From Haliotispira sp965263485 (GTDB lineage: Bacteria; Spirochaetota; Spirochaetia; SP-2023), in assembly GCA_965263485.1 (NCBI GenBank), contig CBDHHO010000004.1, positions 496,001 to 560,000 on the forward strand: DNA of 64,000 nucleotides, in the 5' to 3' direction. Shown one piece after another: positions 15,605-23,297 of this stretch. Made by a program: the position numbers and the translations under genes. The stretch's first letter is position 1. The number at the start of each line of letters is the position of its first letter. The notes beneath the pieces were generated by a model. That model had not been told where the DNA came from and searched no databases. It saw nothing but the letters and a program-made list of their open reading frames with translations.

Positions 15605-17242
15605 CTAGCGCAGCACATTCAGTTGCCCGGTCTGCAAAACCCGACCCGTGTCCTCAAGCAATTGATCCAGCTGTCGTTTTTCCGTGACAAAAGCTGCTCT
15701 GCCCCCGTCAACGGCAACCACATAATAACCCTTTACCGAATAGTTATAAAAGTCTGCACGCCGGCGGCTGCCATCCCGCAGCGAGTATATCAAGCTCACT
15801 GCGGCCTTGTCTACGGGAAGAAAACTACCCGGGACCTCTCCTACTAGGAAAATGCTCAGAAATTCCTGGTACAGATCTTTCGTCAGCTTTTCGCCCAGGT
15901 CGCGTTCTTGGAGGCTGCGGTTTTCCGTCAGCCGACTGCCGCTGACCTCATCCCGCCCGCTACCCTGAACCGAGTCCTGGGACCGGGGCCCTGATTCGTG
16001 CAGTATTTGGAAGTGATAACTGAGGCCTGCATCTCCGCTCCGCAACAGTTGCACCTGCTCGATCCGGGAAATATTGAGCAGCAGTACAAACTTGTCCACC
16101 ATTTGGAATGGCTCAAAATCCAGTACCGCCAGTACCTCTTTACTTACGGTAAAGACGCTCTCATAACCTGCCCGCATGGCATAGACACTGCTCTCATCAG
16201 CTTCCCGGCCCAACCACAGGGACAGCTCACCGCCACTATTGTCCTTGGCATAGATCTCCCCGCGCTGCTCCGGGCCCAGGCCATAGGGTTCTAAGTCGGC
16301 GGGTTGGTCTTCGACATAGCTCAGTATCTGAATTACTTCGGGCAACCGTTTGAGCAGGCGCTCCAACTGATATTGATCGACTCCCCGCACCGTGCCATAG
16401 GGTTTTGTCATCACAAAGCTCTGCAACTCATTGATGGAGCTGTGACGCCGGGCCAGTTCCTCGCTTTTGTATTCGATGCGCAGTACCCTCTCTTTCGTGT
16501 TCAATTGCAGTGTGTTCAGGTGCTGCTGCTGGTTGCTCAGCAGATTCACCCGCGGCAGCGACTGCTCACGCAGACCGTTGGCATCGGTGCCCAGTCCCCC
16601 CACCAGTTCGTTGGACAGACGGAACAAGATGCGGCGGGCGCCCATGCTGCTGCCGGCCTCTACGGTGGCATAATAGCCGCCAATACCGGGGATCTCGGCC
16701 CCTATCATGAGGCGACCCAATAGCTCATCGGCAGCCCCGCCGTCTTTGCTCCGCCCGAAGTAATCTATGGTCAAAAAGGGCTGGCTGAAACCGTAGCGCT
16801 CCTGCAAGGTTGCCTGGCTCAGGTCGAAACTGCCGGGCAATTGCTGCCCAAAAGGGTACAGAGCCACCCGCGCCAAGCCCTGCACCGCACTCTCGCGCAC
16901 CGGAATCCCGGAGGGATGGCTCAGTTGCCAGCGACTTTGCGGCTCCTCCTGTCTCTCTTCAGATCGGCGCAATTCCAATCTGGAAGCCGTATCGCCTGCC
17001 TCCTGTTCCAGCGAGATGGCCCCGATATTGTCGGGCTGCCAGTCCGGCAACTGGTCCATCAGGTTCAGGGATTGCCTGCCGGGGGACCGCACTCCCGCAG
17101 TTCGCTCACTTTGCGCGGCAGTGAGCTTGCGCTGCCGTTCTTTGACCTTTTGCAGGTTCTGCAAGTACAGCAGCATCGCGAAACTCAACAGCACCGTGGC
17201 CAGGATGATGATTTTGCGCAATCTTTTTTTGCTACCAGTCAT
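15605..17242 (-). CDS. DUF4340 membrane-anchored protein
   Basis: 545 residues from the preferred ATG at 17242 (AAGGGG just upstream); another ATG lies 12 bp earlier. One N-terminal membrane helix (about residues 10-27, IIILATVLLSFAMLLYL) anchors a large periplasmic part. DUF4340 proteins are encoded with GldG-type ABC components in many bacteria, and this one follows that pattern: it is last in the minus-strand set GldA-GldF-GldG-DUF4340. The protein has a repeated layout with two YxVxVDGG/YAMRAGYESVFTVSKE-like segments, typical of the family. Molecular function is unknown; the context suggests an accessory of an ABC exporter acting on the envelope. Confidence 0.75.
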   Translation of the reverse strand: MTGSKKRLRKIIILATVLLSFAMLLYLQNLQKVKERQRKLTAAQSERTAGVRSPGRQSLNLMDQLPDWQPDNIGAISLEQEAGDTASRLELRRSEERQEEPQSRWQLSHPSGIPVRESAVQGLARVALYPFGQQLPGSFDLSQATLQERYGFSQPFLTIDYFGRSKDGGAADELLGRLMIGAEIPGIGGYYATVEAGSSMGARRILFRLSNELVGGLGTDANGLREQSLPRVNLLSNQQQHLNTLQLNTKERVLRIEYKSEELARRHSSINELQSFVMTKPYGTVRGVDQYQLERLLKRLPEVIQILSYVEDQPADLEPYGLGPEQRGEIYAKDNSGGELSLWLGREADESSVYAMRAGYESVFTVSKEVLAVLDFEPFQMVDKFVLLLNISRIEQVQLLRSGDAGLSYHFQILHESGPRSQDSVQGSGRDEVSGSRLTENRSLQERDLGEKLTKDLYQEFLSIFLVGEVPGSFLPVDKAAVSLIYSLRDGSRRRADFYNYSVKGYYVVAVDGGRAAFVTEKRQLDQLLEDTGRVLQTGQLNVLR

Positions 17243-17364
17243 AGGCCCCTTCATGACTGATCCAATATCTGCAAACCCGATATTTTTTTGTTTCCAAAGG
17301 GATCCCCTATAAGGGCACCTCTAAGTGAAATCATCAGTCCCCAATATTTTATAGCTGCTTGATT
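17243..17364. other. Gap with a repeat-end relic
   Basis: No gene. GGGCACCTCTAAGTG at 17314-17328 is a degenerate repeat end, preceded by a second partial end (GGGATCCCCTATA). It interrupts the otherwise tight ABC operon between the GldG-like and DUF4340 genes. Confidence 0.45.
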
Positions 17365-18975
17365 TTATAACTGCTTGCGCCGCTGCAGGAACAGCAGCCC
17401 GGCCAGCAGAATGCCTAGCGGCAGCACCGCCACAAAAATCGCGGCCCAGCTGATGGCCTGAGCCACCGAAAGCCGTAGCGGCAGCATCAGCAGGCTTTTG
17501 CCGGGAAAGACCAGTCCGCCGTTCGCACCCGCCTCTGAGCCATTCTGCTGCGAGCGCCCCAACCAGCTCAGGGCACTGTAAAACAGCTGTAAATTGCCGG
17601 GCTCAGTGAACACAGAACGCGGCCCCGGAGCATCAAAGCTGAGCAGCACGGCCGGACCGGAGCGCCGACCCTCTTCGTTCTGCCAAACGCTCAATCCCAT
17701 CAGCGTCAGCGGACCGTTGAGGTCTCCCTCCAGTGCGATGCTGCTGGAGGGATCGCGCGAACTGCGCAGCAGCGAAGCCGAACTGCTTTCAACCAGCGTG
17801 TAAAAGCGCAATGCGCGCGGGTGGAGCTGGCTTTCGCGCAGGGCCATGCTCTGCGACCAGAGCAGATCGCTGATTTTATTTTCCCGCAATGGCTTGACTA
17901 TGGGGTGCAGCCCTTCTTGTTCGTTGCTTTTCAGGGGCCTGATGGGCGTAACGAAGCGAGTATCGCCACTGCCGGCCTGAATGCGCCGGGGGTCGCGCTC
18001 CAGCACCACGCCCTCCAAAATTTCAATGCCGTAGTCAGCGGCCAGCTGATAAAAACGGGGCAGATATTCGGCCTGAAAGTCCAGCACCAGCCACAGAGCG
18101 GCACCCCGTTCCAGATAGGTGCTCAATTGCCGGTATTCGGCTTCGCTCAGGTCCAGCTGCGGCTGGTAGATCAGCAGCACATCCAGGTCTCCCAGCACCT
18201 CGGGTCCTTGCGTTGCCAGCGCAACGTCCCGGACCGCGATATTGAATTGTTCAAAATGAGCTTGGATCGCGCCCAGGCTTTGCTCCCGGTGCCCTTTCAG
18301 CAAACCCAACTGCGCCACGCGGGCACCGTTGACATAGGCGATGGCCGAGCTGATCTGTTGTTCGGCGCGAATACTGGGGTTTCGGGGCCCGAAGTGCTGC
18401 ATCACATAGTAGAGGTCGCTGTAGTGGATCACCCGGAAACGCGGCTGTTCTCCCCGGCTGAACACAATCAGTGAGTTGCGCTGCGGGGCCTTGTTGGCTC
18501 CCCTGCCCCGCTTATCCACACCGGTGATAAAGGGCCGGATTCGTTCCGGCTCCAGTGCCGGATCCACTTCTTCGATGTGAACATGGGGGCCGGCGTAGAG
18601 TTCCAGATAGCGATAGATGTCCAGCGGCTGGGTGGGGCGCTGGCCCTGCGAAAACAGCGCGTAGATGCTCACTTCCCGACCGCTCTGCTCCAGGGCCGCC
18701 AAAACATCCCGGGAGGCCGCGCTGAGGCTGTAGAGCTGGTCGTCGGAGGCATCGATATTGAGTCTGGCAGGAGTGCGCGAAGCTAGGAGGTTCAGCAGTA
18801 TCCAACCCGTCAAGAGGCCCCAGAACAGCAGACCACTGTACAGACAGAGTCGGCTGCGCCGCAGTCGGCTCTGCTGGCGCAGGGCCTGCTCCGGGCCGCT
18901 ATGAGTCCGGAGCAGTTTGAGGTCACTTGCGAGTCGGGAGCAAAACTGCTGCCACCCGTGTTGCTTCAGCGCCAT
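17365..18975 (-). CDS. GldG-like ABC transporter accessory protein
   Basis: A 536-residue protein with one N-terminal membrane helix (about 32-52), a periplasmic ABC-type extracytoplasmic domain and a C-terminal helix (about 507-528, AAIFVAVLPLGILLAGLLFLQ). The stretch DASDDQLYSLSAASRDVLAAL is the family signature after the first helix, followed by a thioredoxin-like or Rossmann-type region (VLLIYQPQLDLSEAEYRQLSTYLERG) that relatives have. In Bacteroidetes, GldA-GldF-GldG form an ABC complex needed for gliding; homologues without gliding are common. Its start overlaps the permease gene by 10 bp, so the two are translationally coupled. Confidence 0.8.
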   Translation of the reverse strand: MALKQHGWQQFCSRLASDLKLLRTHSGPEQALRQQSRLRRSRLCLYSGLLFWGLLTGWILLNLLASRTPARLNIDASDDQLYSLSAASRDVLAALEQSGREVSIYALFSQGQRPTQPLDIYRYLELYAGPHVHIEEVDPALEPERIRPFITGVDKRGRGANKAPQRNSLIVFSRGEQPRFRVIHYSDLYYVMQHFGPRNPSIRAEQQISSAIAYVNGARVAQLGLLKGHREQSLGAIQAHFEQFNIAVRDVALATQGPEVLGDLDVLLIYQPQLDLSEAEYRQLSTYLERGAALWLVLDFQAEYLPRFYQLAADYGIEILEGVVLERDPRRIQAGSGDTRFVTPIRPLKSNEQEGLHPIVKPLRENKISDLLWSQSMALRESQLHPRALRFYTLVESSSASLLRSSRDPSSSIALEGDLNGPLTLMGLSVWQNEEGRRSGPAVLLSFDAPGPRSVFTEPGNLQLFYSALSWLGRSQQNGSEAGANGGLVFPGKSLLMLPLRLSVAQAISWAAIFVAVLPLGILLAGLLFLQRRKQL

Positions 18976-19832
18976 CGTTGCTTCTCCATTTGCAGTACGC
19001 TCAGCAGCAGGAAAAAAGCACTGCTGCTAAAAAAATAGACTAAGTCAGCCAGGCGGATCAGCCCTTGGGCAAACGTCTGGTAGTGGTTGAGCGGTGAGAT
19101 GAAGGCCCCACTGCGGCCACTGAGCCCCTGCAAAAAGCGCGGTGCGGCAATTGCCAGGCCTCCCAGCAGCAGTCCGGCTAGGAGCAATAATAGCAGCAAA
19201 TAGATCGGTTGCAGGCCGTTGCGATAGGCATTCAGCAGGGCCAACAGCAGCACGGCTGCCAGCAGTACGACCTGGGCGCGGCTGCCCTGAGGCAGCCGCG
19301 GCAGCAGCATGCCGCAGAGCAGCAGAGCCAGAAAAATCAGCAGCGTCAGCACTGCCGCCTCCGCTTGGCTACTGCTGCACGAGGAGACCCACAGGCCGAT
19401 GCTGATGTACAGTGCGACAAGGAGCAGCAGGCCCAGGTAAGCACTCAGGATGTTGCTCCAGTTGACATAGCTGTAGTAGTCGTAGACCAGCGGATAGAGC
19501 ACTGTAAGCGCCACTGTGCCCAGCACCAGGCTCAGGATGGCCAGGTACTTGCCCAGCACAATCTGCCACAGCTCGCTGGCGCAGGAGTAGAGCAGCGGCA
19601 GGGTCCCTTGGGCTTGTTCATCGGCTAGGCTGCGCATGGTCAGCAGCGGCAGCAAGAACAAGAGATACCAAGGCAACAGGGCCAGGGTAGTGCTCTCAAA
19701 GTGGCTATCCTGTCCAAACAGATTGCTCAGTGCCGTAGTCAGGCCGCTGAGCAGCAGGAAGCTGGAGGCAAAGACCACGCCGTAGGGGGTGAGGATAAAG
19801 GAGTACAATTCTTTGCGGTAGGAAGCGATCAC
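18966..19832 (-). CDS. ABC-2-type transporter permease (GldF-like)
   Basis: A 288-residue polytopic inner-membrane protein with about six helices. It opens with YRKELYSFILTPYGVVFASSFLLLSG, the usual ABC-2/GldF start in which the chain enters the membrane right after a basic segment, and keeps the conserved LLPLLTMRSLADEQAQGTLPLLYS stretch near residues 60-83. It overlaps the ATPase gene by 4 bp and the GldG-like gene by 10 bp. With those two it should form one exporter. Confidence 0.85.
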   Translation of the reverse strand: MIASYRKELYSFILTPYGVVFASSFLLLSGLTTALSNLFGQDSHFESTTLALLPWYLLFLLPLLTMRSLADEQAQGTLPLLYSCASELWQIVLGKYLAILSLVLGTVALTVLYPLVYDYYSYVNWSNILSAYLGLLLLVALYISIGLWVSSCSSSQAEAAVLTLLIFLALLLCGMLLPRLPQGSRAQVVLLAAVLLLALLNAYRNGLQPIYLLLLLLLAGLLLGGLAIAAPRFLQGLSGRSGAFISPLNHYQTFAQGLIRLADLVYFFSSSAFFLLLSVLQMEKQRWR

Positions 19833-20956
19833 ACGGGCCCGCCTTTCCGGTCTGCCGCACCTTGACGACCCGGTTCTGTGCCGGGCTCTGTGCCGGCATC
19901 ATGGGGAGCTGCCGTCAAACTGAGAAAAATTTCTTCCAAGCTGCGCTGCTGGGGCACCATGGCCACCACGCTAAAACCCTGTAAAGTGGCCAGAGCCGCT
20001 GCCAGCTTGCTGCGAGCCCCCAGTCCGGGGCTCAGCTCGGTGTTTGGCCGGGCGGCTTTCCCCACAGATCCGGCCGGCGAGCCCGGCAACTGCAAGTCCA
20101 GACGGTAGAGCAGCTGATCGGGATGTGCGGGGCCGAGCGGCCGGGCAGTACAGCTGAATTCGACAATGCCCTGCTCATCCAGCAGCCGGGCCAGCAGTTC
20201 GGCAGCCTCTCTCCGGCAGCCTCTCTTTAGGGCAGTTGCCGGGCCAATGAGCTCCAGTTCAAGCCGGCAGGATTCGGCGTTGAGCTTCTGGCGCAGCCCT
20301 GTGGTGCTGTCGTCTGCCACCAGGCGGCCCTGGTTCAGGATCAGGACGCGCTGGCAGACGACTTCGATCTCCGAGAGGATGTGCGAGCTGAACAAGATGG
20401 TGTGGCAACTGCCCAACTGCTGAATCAGCTTGCGGATTTCCAGGATCTGCTGGGGGTCAAGCCCGGCAGTGGGTTCGTCCAGAATCAGCAGCGGCGGCCG
20501 ACCAAGCAGGGCCTGCGCCAGCCCGACCCGCTGACGAAAGCCTTTGGAGAGGTGACCGATGCGTCTCCGGGCCACCGCTTCCAGCGAGCACATGCGCATT
20601 CCGCGCTCCAGTTCTGCGTCCCAGTCCGAGCGGGGCAGGCACTTCAGACCACAGACGTGGCGCAGGTATTCGCGCACGGTCAGTTCGGAGTAGAGGGGCG
20701 GTTGTTCGGGCAGGTAGCCGACACTGGCGCGGGCCTCGCGGGCCTCGTCCCAGATGTCGCGGCCGTTGATCCGAACGCGGCCTTCGCTGAGCGAGAGACA
20801 GCCGGAGAGGATATTCATGGTGGTGGACTTGCCCGCGCCGTTGGGCCCCAGAAAACCCACGATTTCGCCGGGGGCAATCGAGAAATTCAGACCATCCAAG
20901 GCCTGATGAGGGCCGTAGTACTTACTCAGCCCTTCGCTCTGTATCATTTGCTGCAT
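19829..20956 (-). CDS. ABC transporter ATP-binding protein (GldA-like)
   Basis: A 375-residue ATPase. Walker A GPNGAGKST is near residue 38, the Q-loop segment VGYLPEQPPLYSELTVREYL near 83, the signature LSKGFRQRVGLAQAL near 134 and Walker B LLILDEPTAGLDPQQ near 155; the switch His is in LFSSHILSE. The LSKGFRQR form of the signature and the ~150-residue C-terminal extension are typical of ABC-2/GldA-type exporters. The first of the ABC genes, 15 bp after the kinase gene. No strong ribosome-binding site is visible; the second Met (codon 4) is an alternative start. Confidence 0.9.
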   Translation of the reverse strand: MQQMIQSEGLSKYYGPHQALDGLNFSIAPGEIVGFLGPNGAGKSTTMNILSGCLSLSEGRVRINGRDIWDEAREARASVGYLPEQPPLYSELTVREYLRHVCGLKCLPRSDWDAELERGMRMCSLEAVARRRIGHLSKGFRQRVGLAQALLGRPPLLILDEPTAGLDPQQILEIRKLIQQLGSCHTILFSSHILSEIEVVCQRVLILNQGRLVADDSTTGLRQKLNAESCRLELELIGPATALKRGCRREAAELLARLLDEQGIVEFSCTARPLGPAHPDQLLYRLDLQLPGSPAGSVGKAARPNTELSPGLGARSKLAAALATLQGFSVVAMVPQQRSLEEIFLSLTAAPHDAGTEPGTEPGRQGAADRKGGPV

Positions 20957-20971
20957 ATGATTACGTACTAA

Positions 20972-22129
20972 CTACAACGCATAGCGCAGGCCCAGTTCGC
21001 CAGTCACCCTGGCCACGATCCCCCGCATCTCAGCGTCCTGCTGCTCCATCGATGTGACCAAGGCCATGTGGGCGCGGGTTCGGTCCAGATTGTGCTCCGC
21101 GCTGTGCGTCTTAAAGTAGATGTCGTTGTTCAAGTAGTCGGTCAGGAAGCGCAACCCGATAATCAAGGTCATTACCTTGGGGGCAAAGGCCAGCAGAGCC
21201 ACTTCCTCATCGTGCAGCAAGTCGCCCCACTCCGAGAAAAAACCCTCGACCATCGCCTCAAAGTATTCCATCCGGGCGCAGATGCGCGAAAGGTCAGTCT
21301 CATCCTCGGTGGAATTGCTCAGCGAGCTGCGGCCCAAGTCGCCGAAGTCGTAGAGTAGCGTACCGGGCATTACAGTGTCCAGATCAATCACGGCAATACC
21401 TTCACCCGAATGCTCATCGAGCAGAATATTGCTGATCTTGGTGTCGTTGTGACAGACGCGACAGGGCAATTGGCCCCCTTCGAGCAGGGACTCCAAAATG
21501 CAGTAAGCCTCACAACGCCGGCGGTAGAAGCTGATTTCGGCACTGCTGCTTCCGACCCGTCCTCCACTGTCCCGGGCAACGGCCTCTTCCAGTTGCTCGT
21601 AGCGCAGGCGCAGATCGTGGAAGCGGGGGATGGTCGGATGCAAGGTGCCCGGCAAATCGCTCAGGTCGCGTTGGAAGCGAGCAAAAGCGGCGGCGGCGGC
21701 CCGGGCGTGCTGAACGCGCGTCACTTTCTCCAACGAAAAGGCCCGTTCAATCAGGGAATAGCAACGCCAGTAGTGCCCGTCCGCATCGACAAAACAGGGC
21801 CGCTGCGCCTGATGGCAGTCGGGCCGGGTGTGGATCAGCTGAATGCAGCGGCGCGAAATATCCTGCACTTCCTGGGCCCGGTACTTATCATATAAATATT
21901 GGGTCACACGCACATAGTTTTCCATCAATTTGTCGGGCCGGCAGAATACTTGGTCGTTGAGGCACTGCAATACATAGCGGACATGGTTGCCCCCCTGGTC
22001 CATGGTCAGCAGAAAGGTGTGGTTGATATTGCCGGGGCCCATTGGTTTGGCCTGTACAAATTCGCCATAGATATAAAAGTTTTCTACCATTTGTCGTATG
22101 GTATCCTGCTCGTAACGAGTTTTTCGCAT
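20972..22129 (-). CDS. NahK-like sugar kinase (aminoglycoside phosphotransferase fold)
   Basis: A 385-residue protein of the APH kinase fold. The catalytic loop reads CHNDTKISNILLD and the metal-binding loop AVIDLDTVMPGTLLYDFGD, and the N-terminal GNINHTFLL glycine loop is typical of the branch that contains N-acetylhexosamine 1-kinase (NahK). It could phosphorylate a hexosamine or another sugar; the substrate cannot be read. I favour the ATG at 22129 (MRKTRYEQD) with AGGTGG about 10 bp upstream; an in-frame ATG at 22168 also exists. It lies between a 2-hydroxyacid dehydrogenase and the ABC genes on the same strand, with 15-60 bp gaps. Confidence 0.8.
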   Translation of the reverse strand: MRKTRYEQDTIRQMVENFYIYGEFVQAKPMGPGNINHTFLLTMDQGGNHVRYVLQCLNDQVFCRPDKLMENYVRVTQYLYDKYRAQEVQDISRRCIQLIHTRPDCHQAQRPCFVDADGHYWRCYSLIERAFSLEKVTRVQHARAAAAAFARFQRDLSDLPGTLHPTIPRFHDLRLRYEQLEEAVARDSGGRVGSSSAEISFYRRRCEAYCILESLLEGGQLPCRVCHNDTKISNILLDEHSGEGIAVIDLDTVMPGTLLYDFGDLGRSSLSNSTEDETDLSRICARMEYFEAMVEGFFSEWGDLLHDEEVALLAFAPKVMTLIIGLRFLTDYLNNDIYFKTHSAEHNLDRTRAHMALVTSMEQQDAEMRGIVARVTGELGLRYAL

Positions 22130-22186
22130 ATGTTTTTGTCCACCTTTGGAGGTCCCGATAGCTCCCATTTTCCAATCGTCAGAAAA

Positions 22187-23155
22187 TCAATTCACTTGGT
22201 TCTGCGGCTGACCGTTCAGGAAACTGCGAATATTTGCGGCGACTATTTCCAGCAGACGCTGCCGGGTTTCCCTGGGTGCCCAGGCGATGTGCGGGGTAAT
22301 CACACAGTTGGGGGCACCCAGCAGCGGGCTGTCTGAGGGGATGGGTTCCCGCGCTGCCACATCGGTGGCAAAACCGGCTATGAGCTGCTGTTCCAATGCC
22401 TTGCGAACGGCACTTTCATCTACAATGGGGCCGCGAGCGGTGTTGATGAGATACGCACTTTTTTTCATCTTCTTCAGGCTTTCCTGCTTGAACAGGCCCC
22501 GGGTCTGTTCAAGCAGCGGGCAGTGGATCGAAATAAAATCGCTGCGTCCCAGCAGCTCCTCAAACGCCACAAACTCGACCTGCGGCCAGCCAGGCTTGCT
22601 GCTGCGGCTGTGGCACAGCAACTTCATGCCCAGGGCTTCGGCAACAAGGCTGACGCGCCGGGCGATGCTGCCAAAGCCTACCAAACCTAGATACTTGTCT
22701 TTCAGTTCGATCAGCGGCTTGTTCCAGTAGCAAAAACTTTTACTCTGGCTCCATTTCCCCTGCCGGACTTCGGCACTGTACTGGGAAACTTCATTGCTGA
22801 AGTGCAAGATCATGGCAAAAACCATCTGTGCTACGGCGTGACTGCCGTAATCCGGCACGTTACAGACAGTAATGCCCAGCTCCCGCGCGGCAGCGGTGTC
22901 AATATTGTTGTAGCCGGTGGCAAACAAGTTGATGTAGCGCAGGCCGGGACACTGGCGCAGCACTCCGGCGTCGAGCCGGCATTTGTTGGTCAGCACGATT
23001 CCGGCGCCGCCGGCTTCAATGCGCTCAAGTACTTGCTCCGGCTCGCTGGAGTCGTAGATTTGCAGGCTGCCCAGCTCTTCCAGTGCAGCCCAGCTGATGT
23101 CTCCGGGATTGACCGTGCCCCCGTCGAGGATCAGGATTTTGGGTTTGTCATTCAT
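22187..23155 (-). CDS. D-2-hydroxyacid dehydrogenase (hydroxypyruvate/glycerate type)
   Basis: A 322-residue NAD(P)-dependent enzyme that interconverts 2-keto acids and D-2-hydroxy acids. The nucleotide loop is LGLVGFGSIARRV (about residue 149). The catalytic Arg lies in LINTARGPIVDE, the Glu near AAREPIPSDSPLL and the His in NCVITPHIAWAPRETRQ. FATGYNNIDTAAARELGITVCNVPDYG is typical of the glycerate dehydrogenase branch. GGAGG is 6 bp before the ATG. The substrate is not certain; glycerate/hydroxypyruvate is the best guess. Confidence 0.88.
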   Translation of the reverse strand: MNDKPKILILDGGTVNPGDISWAALEELGSLQIYDSSEPEQVLERIEAGGAGIVLTNKCRLDAGVLRQCPGLRYINLFATGYNNIDTAAARELGITVCNVPDYGSHAVAQMVFAMILHFSNEVSQYSAEVRQGKWSQSKSFCYWNKPLIELKDKYLGLVGFGSIARRVSLVAEALGMKLLCHSRSSKPGWPQVEFVAFEELLGRSDFISIHCPLLEQTRGLFKQESLKKMKKSAYLINTARGPIVDESAVRKALEQQLIAGFATDVAAREPIPSDSPLLGAPNCVITPHIAWAPRETRQRLLEIVAANIRSFLNGQPQNQVN

Positions 23156-23297
23156 AGAAAACCTCCGATACCGGAGCGGGCTTTATTATACAGCAAAAGC
23201 GGATATTCAGGGATTGCCTTTGCCATAGTTTATCATAACTTCCTTATCGGCATTGCTCTTTTTCGGATGCCGGCCCCTTTCGGCTCCGCTTCCGATG

